Source: Clostridiales bacterium (GTDB lineage Bacteria; Bacillota; Clostridia; Christensenellales; CAG-138). Taken from it: a DNA stretch of 29,901 nt. The position numbers were made by a program, and so were the translations under genes. Where the stretch lies: assembly GCA_004558525.1 (NCBI GenBank), contig SFCQ01000017.1:1-29901 (forward strand), written 5' to 3'. This document shows, in pieces, positions 14,820 through 22,758 of this stretch (the first letter of the stretch is position 1; each line of letters starts with the position of its first letter). Below the pieces are notes generated by a model. It made no database searches, had not been told where the DNA came from, and saw only the letters and a list, made by a program, of their open reading frames with translations.

Positions 14820-15813
14820 GCTTATGCTGCAGTCCGGACAGCGGCTGATGACGGGCTTTAGCGGAACTACGCCGCCAAAGGAGCTTGTACAAACCGTAAA
14901 GAAATACAAAATAGGCAACTACATACTGTTTGCGGAAAACATAGCCTCAGCCAGGCAGCTCAGGCAGCTTTGCGCCGCGCTTAGGGACATGGCTATAAGC
15001 GAGACGGGCATGGAGCCGCTTATAAGCACAGATCAGGAGGGAGGCAGGGTACAGCGGCTGCCCAAGGATATAATAAACACGCCCTCTGCAAGGGAGATAG
15101 CGGCTGCAAACAGCATTGAAAATGCGTATTCCATAGCCAGACATATTGCTGAGACCCTGCGCGAGCTTGGCCTGAATTATGACCTTGCGCCGGTCATGGA
15201 CATTGACGGCAACAACGGCAGCACGGTGATAGGGGACAGGAGCTTCAGTACGGACGCTGAGACGGTGTCCCGCTTCGGCACGGCCATGATAAGGGGCATG
15301 CGCGACGGTGGCGTGCTTACCTGCGCAAAGCATTTTCCCGGGCATGGCGGCACGGGGGTTGACACGCACCTGTCCTTGCCAATTATAGATACCGGCATGG
15401 ACGAGCTTGCCGCGACGGCGCTCGTGCCGTTCAAAAGGGCTATCGAGGCGGGCGTTGGCAGCATAATGACTACGCACATAGTTTTTTCCCGGCTTGACAA
15501 AAGCTACCCTGCCACGCTTTCACGCGCTGTCATAGGCGAGCTTTTAAGGAAAGGGCTCAGCTATTCAGGCATGATAATAACGGATTGCCTGCAGATGGGC
15601 GCGATAGCGTCGCATTACGGCGTAAGCGAGGCCGCGCTTTTGAGCATGAAGGCTGGCGTTGACATGTTCACTATAAGCCATGACTGCGCTGCCGCCGGAA
15701 GGGCAGCCCTGCTTATAAGCCGGGCGCTTGAAAGGGGAGAGGCGAGCATGGCGGAGCACGAAACGGCTTTGAACAGGATAGCGGAGGCTAAAAGATGGCT
15801 AAATACGTTATAG
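14812..15813 (+). CDS. nagZ: Beta-N-acetylhexosaminidase, GH3 (NagZ-like)
   Basis: Cleaves the terminal GlcNAc from GlcNAc-MurNAc muropeptides. The 333-residue single-domain GH3 enzyme shows the NagZ features STDQEGGRVQRL, the KHFPGHGGTGVDTHLSLP loop that carries the Asp-His general acid/base pair, and the nucleophile aspartate in ITDCLQMGAI. There is no signal peptide or lipobox, so it acts in the cytoplasm on imported or internal fragments, as in Gram-negative recycling, rather than outside the cell like the secreted Bacillus enzyme. It overlaps murQ by 8 nt and the following kinase gene by 19 nt. The pathway context makes a muropeptide role much more likely than general chitobiose cleavage. 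Confidence 0.92.
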   Translation: MNELMLQSGQRLMTGFSGTTPPKELVQTVKKYKIGNYILFAENIASARQLRQLCAALRDMAISETGMEPLISTDQEGGRVQRLPKDIINTPSAREIAAANSIENAYSIARHIAETLRELGLNYDLAPVMDIDGNNGSTVIGDRSFSTDAETVSRFGTAMIRGMRDGGVLTCAKHFPGHGGTGVDTHLSLPIIDTGMDELAATALVPFKRAIEAGVGSIMTTHIVFSRLDKSYPATLSRAVIGELLRKGLSYSGMIITDCLQMGAIASHYGVSEAALLSMKAGVDMFTISHDCAAAGRAALLISRALERGEASMAEHETALNRIAEAKRWLNTL

Positions 15814-16676
15814 GCCTTGACGGCGGCGGGACGAAGACGGAGCTTGCGCTTGTGGATATGTCAGGTGAGGTGCTCTACACAGGCGTTACCGGCGCGCTTA
15901 ACCCGACGAGCGAGCCGGAGAGTCCGCTTAAAACAGCGGAAGAGCTTAAAAGGATAGTCGATGCGGACTGCATGGCCATATGCGCGGCATGCGCGGGCGT
16001 TGCCGATAATGAAAGGGCAGAGCTTGTTAAAAGCGCTTTAAGCAATATCTATAACGGAAGAATAATAATACGCACAGATGGCGAAAACGCCCTGTACACC
16101 GCGCTTGAAAACAGGGACGGATTGGCGCTGATATCAGGCACGGGCAGCATATGCTATGCTAAGAAAAACGGCCAAACGGTGCGCACAGGCGGGCGCGGCC
16201 ATGTGCTTGACGATGGCGGCAGCGGCTACGCCATAGGCCGCGATATACTTAAGGCCGTGATAAGGGCGCATGACGGCAGGGCTGCAAAAACGGCATTGAG
16301 CGAGGCGCTGTTCAGCTATCTCGGCACGGACGATATAGCAAGAATAACGGCTAAGTTCACCTCGTCAGGCTGCAAAAAGGCGGATATTGCCTCCCTTTCA
16401 AAGCTTATACTGCAATGCCCGGGCGATGAAGCCGCAAACGCCATAATCGATTCCGCCGCAACGGAGCTTTTTATAATGGCAAGGGCCGCGATGGACGCGC
16501 TTCAGCTTGAAGGCTGCCATGTGGCGCTTATGGGCGGGATAATGCTTAATTATCCGATGATAGCCTCAAAAACTGCCGGGCTTATACGCTCTTATGACAA
16601 AGCGGCGGCCTGCTTTTTGTGCGACAGGAGCCCAGCCGTTGCCGCGGCGGAGTACGCGCTGGCACAGCTGAAATAG
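15795..16676 (+). CDS. BadF/BadG-type N-acetylmuramate/N-acetylglucosamine kinase (MurK-like)
   Basis: Sugar kinase of the BadF/BadG/BcrA ATPase group. The 293-residue chain has the phosphate-1 loop IGLDGGGTKTELALVD at residues 5-20, a phosphate-2 region around ALISGTGSICYAK, and the adenosine region VALMGGIMLNYP. Such kinases phosphorylate GlcNAc; the clostridial MurK enzyme acts on both MurNAc and GlcNAc, the two sugars NagZ releases, and its MurNAc-6-P product is the MurQ substrate. Placement between NagZ and MurQ functions in one operon therefore supports MurK activity, but substrate choice is inference. Start at 15795 has GGAGG 7 nt upstream, inside nagZ. Confidence 0.88.
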   Translation: MAKYVIGLDGGGTKTELALVDMSGEVLYTGVTGALNPTSEPESPLKTAEELKRIVDADCMAICAACAGVADNERAELVKSALSNIYNGRIIIRTDGENALYTALENRDGLALISGTGSICYAKKNGQTVRTGGRGHVLDDGGSGYAIGRDILKAVIRAHDGRAAKTALSEALFSYLGTDDIARITAKFTSSGCKKADIASLSKLILQCPGDEAANAIIDSAATELFIMARAAMDALQLEGCHVALMGGIMLNYPMIASKTAGLIRSYDKAAACFLCDRSPAVAAAEYALAQLK

Positions 16677-16816
16677 GCAAGCCTGACCCGAGGGCGCTTC
16701 ATTGCCGCGCGACGCTGAATCGCACCCGATCAGCCCTTTATCAGCTGCGCCTCCCTGCAAGCTGATGGTATTAAAACAATAAAAACCACGCGACAACAGA
16801 TTTATAATAGAATTTC

Positions 16817-16825
16817 TGGTATAAT
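16817..16825 (+). promoter_or_regulatory. Extended -10 promoter of galK
   Basis: TGGTATAAT fits an extended -10 element; no matching -35 hexamer is present, as is usual for this promoter class. A second TATAAT lies at 16803-16808. The 180 nt between the kinase and galK otherwise hold no gene. Confidence 0.45.
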
Positions 16826-16855
16826 CTATCGGTATTATATAAACGGAGGCTGTGT

Positions 16856-18148
16856 ATGTGCGGTGTTGAGTATATATCAAGCCAAGACGGGCTTAAAAAG
16901 CTTGAGCTGGCAGGCTGCGCTCAGGAGGCTGATACATTCATGCGCGTTGGCGGCGCCTTTCATGCGCGCTACGGCAAAAACTGCCGCATGCTGCTTTTTT
17001 CGCCAGGCAGGACGGAGCTTTGCGGCAACCATACCGACCATCAATGCGGCAAGGTGATAGCGGCCGCAATAAAGCAGGGCATAGCGGCAGCCGTTGGCAG
17101 GAACGTCTCAGGCAGATGCAGGCTGTTTTCGGAAGGCTTTGGCTATACAGAGCTTGATATAACGGAGCCGTATGCTGCGGATAAGGCAAGGGCCGGCTCT
17201 ACTGCGGCGCTTATACTGGGTACCGCCGATTATTTAAGCTCAAAGGGATATGCGGTCGGCGGCTTTGACGCAGAGCTTGCCTCAACGCTGCCGGCAGGCG
17301 GCGGGCTTTCCTCCTCGGCGGCGTTTGCGGTGCTGTGTGCGCTTATACAGTCCGCATTGTACAATGATGCAGGGATACCACAAATGGAGCTTGCGAAGGC
17401 GGCTCAGTATGCGGAGAGCGTGCATTTTGGCAAGCCGTGCGGGCTTATGGATCAGGCAGCATGCGCGCTTGGCGGCGTGCAGATGCTGGACTTTTTCGTT
17501 CCCTGCGAGCCGAAGAGCGTTGAGCTTGAGTGGAGCATGGCTGACAGGTTTTCGCTGATGCTGGTTAACACAGGCTCAAGCCATGCTGACCTTACGGATG
17601 AATACGCGCTTATTGTAAAGGACATGACGAGCGTTGCGGAAGCCCTGGGCAAAAGCAGGCTCGGCTATACGGACAAGCATCGGCTTATCGAAAGCATACC
17701 TAAGCTGAGGTCTATGGGAATGGACAGGGCCATACTAAGGGCTATGCACTTTTTTGACGAGCAGCGAAGGGTGGTGCTTATGTGCGAAGCGCTTATAAGC
17801 AAAGACTATGAGCTGTATAGAAGGACTATGGGGCAGAGCGGGATATCCAGCGAGACCATGCTGCAAAACATATGCCCTAAGGACGCTAAGGAGCGCAGCC
17901 TTGCGCTGGCTATAAGCCTTGCAAGAATGTACCTTGGCGACACGGGCGCCGCAAGGGTGCATGGCGGCGGCTTTGCCGGCTGCATGCAGGCGCTTGTGCC
18001 AAAGGGCATGCAAGGCGAGTTCAAGGATAATATGGAGCTTGTATTCGGCAAAAACAGCGTATTTACCGTGGAGATACGTAAGGGCGGCGCATGCGTGGCG
18101 ATGGAGCTTGGCCCCTTGAGTGAGGAGGATGGGCATACTGGTAAGTGA
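16856..18148 (+). CDS. galK: Galactokinase (GHMP kinase)
   Basis: Phosphorylates galactose at C1 in the Leloir pathway. The 430-residue protein has the galactokinase signature PGRTELCGNHTDHQCG (residues 50-65, variant of GRxNxIGEHTDY), with R52 as the catalytic arginine, the GHMP glycine-serine loop LPAGGGLSSSAAF (145-157), and the catalytic base D199 in GLMDQAACALGG. A C-terminal GHMP motif is RVHGGGFAGCMQ. It is about 45 residues longer than E. coli GalK, with the extra length mainly at the N terminus, as in a clostridial galactokinase branch. No galT or galE is next to it. A role on another sugar, for example an amino sugar given the upstream operon, cannot be excluded. ATG 16856 has GGAGG 6 nt upstream. 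Confidence 0.88.
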   Translation: MCGVEYISSQDGLKKLELAGCAQEADTFMRVGGAFHARYGKNCRMLLFSPGRTELCGNHTDHQCGKVIAAAIKQGIAAAVGRNVSGRCRLFSEGFGYTELDITEPYAADKARAGSTAALILGTADYLSSKGYAVGGFDAELASTLPAGGGLSSSAAFAVLCALIQSALYNDAGIPQMELAKAAQYAESVHFGKPCGLMDQAACALGGVQMLDFFVPCEPKSVELEWSMADRFSLMLVNTGSSHADLTDEYALIVKDMTSVAEALGKSRLGYTDKHRLIESIPKLRSMGMDRAILRAMHFFDEQRRVVLMCEALISKDYELYRRTMGQSGISSETMLQNICPKDAKERSLALAISLARMYLGDTGAARVHGGGFAGCMQALVPKGMQGEFKDNMELVFGKNSVFTVEIRKGGACVAMELGPLSEEDGHTGK

Positions 18149-18194
18149 TTGCACAAATCATAGCGGCCTTGACGGGCGGTTTATAAGAATAGGC

Positions 18195-18244
18195 AAAAAA
18201 AACGCGCCGCAAACAAAAGGCTTATCAAGGCCGTTGGCAGCGCG
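18195..18244 (-). terminator. Terminator between convergent galK and the membrane-protein gene
   Basis: Minus strand: CGCGCTGC pairs with GCGGCGCG (one G-T pair) across a 26-nt loop and is followed by eight T residues, a good intrinsic terminator for the 18247 gene. On the plus strand the same stem is followed by TTTAATTT and could end galK. A competing stem CGGCCTTGA (18164-18172) / TCAAGGCCG (18225-18233) overlaps it. Confidence 0.7.
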
Positions 18245-18246
18245 CT

Positions 18247-18669
18247 TTAATTTATTATATAAAACACTATGCACGGTATAAGGAAAAGTATGGCTGCTAT
18301 TATGTTTGATATAAGGCTTGCCACCGTGCGGCCGTCGCTATCAAGCTCCTCATAGGATATCACTTCTTCATCAACAAAGTCTATCATGTCGCCCATCTTG
18401 CGCTTGGGCGGCTTTTGAAACAGCTTGCTTTTGAACAGCTTGGGCGCGTTTACGCCATCAAGCCTTAAATAGCACAGCCATGCGAGGCCCACGAATATCA
18501 GCCCTATGGCCATAAAGCAATGCCCGTATATGCTGAGCCTTTGCGAGCTGTTCAAAAAGGTGTTCCATAGGTAAGCAAGCGTAAGCCCTATAATCACCCT
18601 TGGAAAGGCCTTTTGCAGCGCCGCGTGGCGTATATCCCTGTTTTTTATGCCGTTTATAATCTTTTTCAT
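18247..18669 (-). CDS. Small membrane protein of unknown function
   Basis: A 140-residue protein I do not recognise. The basic N terminus (MKKIINGIKNRDIRHAALQK) is followed by two hydrophobic segments (about 24-40 and 48-67), a cytoplasmic-looking stretch with KPPKRKMGDMIDFVDEEVISYEELDSD, and a C-terminal hydrophobic segment (about 117-139). The acidic central region DEEVISYEELDSDGRTVASLISN looks conserved-protein-like rather than random. The start at 18669 has AGAGG five bases upstream; a longer in-frame ORF to 18855 would run through a hairpin and into the Opp ATPase gene and is unlikely. It lies downstream of the opp operon on the same strand and is followed by a strong terminator. Confidence 0.7.
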   Translation of the reverse strand: MKKIINGIKNRDIRHAALQKAFPRVIIGLTLAYLWNTFLNSSQRLSIYGHCFMAIGLIFVGLAWLCYLRLDGVNAPKLFKSKLFQKPPKRKMGDMIDFVDEEVISYEELDSDGRTVASLISNIIAAILFLIPCIVFYIIN

Positions 18670-18700
18670 CGTTGCCTCTGATACAATCTGTGCGCCGTTA

Positions 18701-18732
18701 AAAGCGCGCCGAAGGTGAAGTGCCTCCGGCGC
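18701..18732 (-). terminator. Probable terminator after the opp operon
   Basis: Minus strand GCGCCGGAGG pairs with CCTTCGGCGC (one G-T pair) around a 7-nt loop and is followed by GCTTTT. The short T run makes it moderate in strength. Confidence 0.5.
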
Positions 18733-18796
18733 ACGGATACGGTTTTGTTTTTCGAGAATCACCGAATGTTGCTGTGCTCGTTTGAACAGCGCTTCC

Positions 18797-20809
18797 TTAG
18801 TTGAGCTCCAGCTCCTTGCGGTAGCCGTCAAGCTCCTTTGCGTTGCCATATACAAAGTGTTCTGGCAGCAGCTCGCACCATTCTGGCTTATCTACGCTGT
18901 AATCATGCATGCCCGGGTCGTACACTATGAGCTTTTTGTGCTTCTCTATTGCCGGATCGGGATTCGGCACGGCGGAAAGCAGGCTCTTTGTGTATGGGTG
19001 CAGCGGGTGGCGGAAAAGCTCCTCAGCCTCCGCAAGCTCCACTATGCGGCCCTTGTGTATAACCGCAATACGGTCCGATATGAACCTTACGACGCTCAGG
19101 TCATGAGCTATGAACAGATAGGTAAGCCCGCGGCTCTTCTTAAGGTCGTTGAGCAGGTTAAGCACCTGCGCCCTTATGGATACGTCAAGCGCGCTTATAG
19201 GCTCGTCTGCCACTATGAACTCAGGCTGCATTATAAGCGCCCTGGCTATGCCTATCCTCTGGCGCTGGCCGCCGGAGAACTCGTGCGGGAAACGGCTTGC
19301 AAATTCGGGCAGCAGGCCAACCTCGTTGAGCGCCTTCTGCACCTTTTCCTCCCTGTCAGCCTCGTCCTTATACAGGTGATGGTTTATTATACCCTCGCTG
19401 ACTATGTAGTCAACCTTAGCCCTTTCGTTGAGTGAGGCGAGAGGATCCTGGAATATCATCTGGCAGCCCTTTATCACCTCAAGGTCGAGCTGCTTGGATA
19501 TCTTGCCGTTTATCTTGCGGCCCTTGTAGAATATATCGCCGGCGGTGGTCGGGTTTATCCTGGTTATGGCGCGGCCTATGGTCGTTTTGCCGGAGCCGGA
19601 TTCGCCGACCAGCGCAAATGTTTCGCCGCGATATATCTCAAAATTGACATGATCCACCGCAACGAACTTCTTCCTGCCGGTGCCGAACGTTACCTGAAGG
19701 TCCTTGACCTCGATAACGGCCTCCCTGTTTGGGTCCTGATGCGGATGTACCAGGCTGGAGCCATAGTCCACGTTCATGCGCTGCGAGAGCCTTTGTATGG
19801 ATTCAGGCTGCTCCACCTTGGGCGCGCGCGGGTCAAGGTACCAGGTCTTGGCCTTGTGCGTAGGCGAAACATCGAAGAAGGGAGGCTCCTTCTTGAAATC
19901 TATCGCAAGCGCCTTCCTGTTCCTTGGGGCAAAGGCATCGCCAACTATCTTGTTGAAAAGATTCGGCGGCGTACCGTCTATCGTGGGCAGCTTTTCGCCC
20001 TTTATGCCAAGCTGCGGCAGCGCGGAAAGCAGCGCCCATGAGTACGGATGACGTGGATCGTAGAACACCTCGTCGCAGGTGCCTATTTCAACTATCTGCC
20101 CCGCGTACATGACGGCTACCCTGTCCGCAACGTTGGCAACAACGCCAAGGTCGTGGGTTATGTATATTATCGTCATGCCCAGGTTTTTTTGCAGCTTCCT
20201 TATCAGGTCAAGTATCTGAGCCTGTATGGTAACGTCAAGCGCGGTTGTAGGCTCGTCGCATATAAGAATTTCGGGGTGGCAGGCCACGGCTATGGCTATA
20301 ACGGCCCTTTGCCTCATGCCGCCGGAAAACTCATGCGGATACTGATTATAGCGCACCTGCGGATTGGGAATACCGACGACGTCAAGCATCCTTATGGCTT
20401 CCTGCTTGGCTTCCGCCTTGCCGAGCCCCTGATGCAGCTCGATAGCCTCCTGTATTTGCAGGCCGACCTTCTTGAGCGGGTTAAGGCTGGTCATCGGGTC
20501 CTGCATAACCATAGCGATCTTTTTGCCGCGTATGGTGCGCCATTCCTTTTCGGTAGTGTATTTGGCAAGGTCGTTGCCGTGATACATTATGCTGCCGCCG
20601 GTAACGGAGCCGTTCTGGTCCAGCATGCCCAAAAAGGACTTTGTGAATACCGATTTGCCGGAGCCGGACTCGCCGACTATGGCAAGCGTTTCGCCGTCAT
20701 AAAGATCGAGCGAGCAGCCGCGTATGGCGGTTAGCTTGTCTCCCCTTAGGCTGAACTGTATCTCAACATCTCTCGCGCTGAGGATAGGATCTTTCTTTAT
20801 TGCTTCCAT
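18797..20809 (-). CDS. Fused two-domain oligopeptide ABC ATPase (OppD-OppF fusion)
   Basis: Drives peptide import through OppB-OppC. The 670-residue chain contains two complete ABC domains. The first (about 1-330) has Walker A GESGSGKSV, signature FSGGMRQR and Walker B ILICDEPTTALD, with the oligopeptide-transporter tail PYSWALLSALPQ. The second (about 360-670) has GESGSGKTT, FSGGQRQR and FIVADEPISALD, again with the tail PYTKSLLSAVPNPD. Normal Opp/Dpp systems use two separate genes; a fused form is known from GsiA. The fusion places both nucleotide sites in one chain in equal amounts. ATG 20809 has GGAGG 8 nt upstream, and oppC ends 15 nt before it. Confidence 0.93.
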   Translation of the reverse strand: MEAIKKDPILSARDVEIQFSLRGDKLTAIRGCSLDLYDGETLAIVGESGSGKSVFTKSFLGMLDQNGSVTGGSIMYHGNDLAKYTTEKEWRTIRGKKIAMVMQDPMTSLNPLKKVGLQIQEAIELHQGLGKAEAKQEAIRMLDVVGIPNPQVRYNQYPHEFSGGMRQRAVIAIAVACHPEILICDEPTTALDVTIQAQILDLIRKLQKNLGMTIIYITHDLGVVANVADRVAVMYAGQIVEIGTCDEVFYDPRHPYSWALLSALPQLGIKGEKLPTIDGTPPNLFNKIVGDAFAPRNRKALAIDFKKEPPFFDVSPTHKAKTWYLDPRAPKVEQPESIQRLSQRMNVDYGSSLVHPHQDPNREAVIEVKDLQVTFGTGRKKFVAVDHVNFEIYRGETFALVGESGSGKTTIGRAITRINPTTAGDIFYKGRKINGKISKQLDLEVIKGCQMIFQDPLASLNERAKVDYIVSEGIINHHLYKDEADREEKVQKALNEVGLLPEFASRFPHEFSGGQRQRIGIARALIMQPEFIVADEPISALDVSIRAQVLNLLNDLKKSRGLTYLFIAHDLSVVRFISDRIAVIHKGRIVELAEAEELFRHPLHPYTKSLLSAVPNPDPAIEKHKKLIVYDPGMHDYSVDKPEWCELLPEHFVYGNAKELDGYRKELELN

Positions 20810-20824
20810 ATGTCTATCCTCCGC

Positions 20825-21790
20825 TTAAACATGGTTTCTCGGGTCCGCAGCGTCGCTGAAGGCATTGCCGGCAAGGTAGAAGGTTATAGTTACAAGAGAT
20901 ACTATAATGGCCGGGAATATCAGCAAATACGGATAATCCAAAAAGTAGGCCCTTGAGTTGCGCAGCAGTATGCCGAGGGACGGCGTGTTGACGTCAAGGC
21001 CAAGGCCAAGATAGCTCAGCGTGGTCTCAAGCGCTATGGTAGACGGTATGGACAACGCCACGCGCAGTATGATAACGCTTATAAGATACGGCAATATGTT
21101 CCTTGTAAGTATCCTGCCTATCTTGGTGCCGAGGCAGCGGGAGGCAAGGTTATACTCCCTGTCGCGGTACATGAACACAAGATTTCTAACGTTTTTTGCC
21201 ATATACAGCCAATGGAACAGTATTATAGACGCGCACATTACCCAGAAGCTCTGGCCTATCATAAGGGCTATAAGCGTCATGTAGATCATGGTAGGCACGC
21301 TGTTTATTATGTTGTAAAGCTCCGTGAAAAAACGGTCCGCCTTGCGGACGTAGCCCCATATGCAGCCCAGCGTAACGCCGACCAAGCATTCGCCGGCGGC
21401 TACTATGGCGGCCAGCTTTATCGAAGTCTGCGTGGCAAACCATACCTGGCACCAGTAATCGCGGCCAAGGTTATCCGTGCCGAACCAGTATTCGCTGTTT
21501 GGCAGGATAAAGCAAAGGTTGGTATCCGACCTGAGGCTTTGATAATCATATTTGCCTATCCTAAGCGCTATAAACGAGAATATGAATATCATGAAGAACA
21601 CGATCATCATGACTACGGCGGCCTTATTCTTGAAGAAGTTGCGGAAAACGCTCTTCCAATACGAATATTCGCTGTAGCCGATGCGCTCGGCTTCGCTTGG
21701 GCGGTATTCCACAAACGAGAACAGCTCGCTTTCCTTCATGCCAAGCTCTTTTTCAAGCTCGGCTGTGGTATTTACAGTCCTGCTTTCCAT
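20825..21790 (-). CDS. oppC: Oligopeptide ABC transporter permease OppC
   Basis: Inner permease of the peptide importer. The 321-residue protein has a cytoplasmic N-terminal segment of about 50 residues, the first membrane helix (KAAVVMMIVFFMIFIFSFIAL), the OppC-type extracellular N region with YWFGTDNLGRDYWCQVWFATQTS, and five more helices. The EAA-type loop for ATPase contact is LASRCLGTKIGRILTRNILPYL. The start codon shares one base with the oppB stop (TAATG), so translation is coupled. Confidence 0.93.
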   Translation of the reverse strand: MESRTVNTTAELEKELGMKESELFSFVEYRPSEAERIGYSEYSYWKSVFRNFFKNKAAVVMMIVFFMIFIFSFIALRIGKYDYQSLRSDTNLCFILPNSEYWFGTDNLGRDYWCQVWFATQTSIKLAAIVAAGECLVGVTLGCIWGYVRKADRFFTELYNIINSVPTMIYMTLIALMIGQSFWVMCASIILFHWLYMAKNVRNLVFMYRDREYNLASRCLGTKIGRILTRNILPYLISVIILRVALSIPSTIALETTLSYLGLGLDVNTPSLGILLRNSRAYFLDYPYLLIFPAIIVSLVTITFYLAGNAFSDAADPRNHV

Positions 21791-22746
21791 TATCGCGTGT
21801 CACCGCCCTTTCCTGTAAGCCTTATCCTCGGGTCGAATATGGTCATGAGCACGTCGCCAAGGAACAGGCCTATTACGCCCAAAGAGGCATATAGAAGCAC
21901 CAGCCCGCGCACCATGGGTATATCATAACGGGTGATGGAATCCGTGAGCAGAGGCCCAAGCCCAGGCACGGAGAAGAAGCGCTCCACCAGCAGCGAGCCC
22001 CCTATGGTCAGAAGGAACGAAGTGGGCAGGTTCTGCGCCATTGGAACAAATGCGTTCCTAAGCACATGCTTGAACATTATCGTGCGCATGGACAGGCCCT
22101 TTACCTGCGCGAGCTTAATATAATCCTTGGTAAGCTCGTCTACCATATAGCGGCGCATCCACAGCGCATAACTTGCGATGGAACCCATCGAGAGGCATAC
22201 TATCGGCAAAATGCTGGAAACAAATACATTTCGCGTTGAATACATGCTCGGCAGCTTAAGCAGCCTTACGCCCAGAACAAGGACGAGCGAATATGATATC
22301 AAACGCGGCACGGCGTTTACAAATATCGTATACGCAGCGCCGACGTGGTCAAACACGCCGTCCTTATTCTTTGCCTGAAGTATTCCCATCGGTATTCCGA
22401 GAAACAGCGAAATGACAAGAGCTATACAGCCCATCTTCATGGATATTGCAAACTTTCCGCCTATAACGTCAACCACCGGCACGCCGTTCTGTATCCTTCG
22501 TGATGTGCCAAGGTCGCCTTTGAGTATAAGCTGCTTTAGAAAGTTGAATAGCTGAACGAATGGGCTGTCCAGCAGCCCAGCCGCTGCCAACTGAGATTCC
22601 TTCTGCTCGTCGGTCAGCTTTATAAGCTGATCCTCGGTGAAGTAGTAGTCAGTCGGCATAAGGCTGAGCAGTAGCGATACGATAGATACCACGATGAGCA
22701 CGGTCACAACGCAATGCAACAGTCTCTTAATGGTGTATCTAAGCAT
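21790..22746 (-). CDS. oppB: Oligopeptide ABC transporter permease OppB
   Basis: Partner permease to OppC. The 318-residue chain begins MLRYTIKRLLHCVVTVLIVVSIVSLLLSLMPTD, the typical OppB first helix and family start, followed by an extracellular domain and five further helices. The ATPase-contact loop is DYIKLAQVKGLSMRTIMFKHVLRNAF, and the tail GLGPLLTDSITRYDIPMVRGLVLLYA is conserved in OppB. It starts 12 nt after the oppA stop with no evident Shine-Dalgarno site, so it probably depends on coupling with oppA translation. Confidence 0.93.
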   Translation of the reverse strand: MLRYTIKRLLHCVVTVLIVVSIVSLLLSLMPTDYYFTEDQLIKLTDEQKESQLAAAGLLDSPFVQLFNFLKQLILKGDLGTSRRIQNGVPVVDVIGGKFAISMKMGCIALVISLFLGIPMGILQAKNKDGVFDHVGAAYTIFVNAVPRLISYSLVLVLGVRLLKLPSMYSTRNVFVSSILPIVCLSMGSIASYALWMRRYMVDELTKDYIKLAQVKGLSMRTIMFKHVLRNAFVPMAQNLPTSFLLTIGGSLLVERFFSVPGLGPLLTDSITRYDIPMVRGLVLLYASLGVIGLFLGDVLMTIFDPRIRLTGKGGDTR

Positions 22747-22758
22747 ATCGTTTAATTA

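Noticed and set aside
16677..16855. Riboswitch between the MurK-like kinase and galK
   Set aside because: Only a loose ATCAGC/GCTGAT pairing is visible; no known riboswitch core was recognised.
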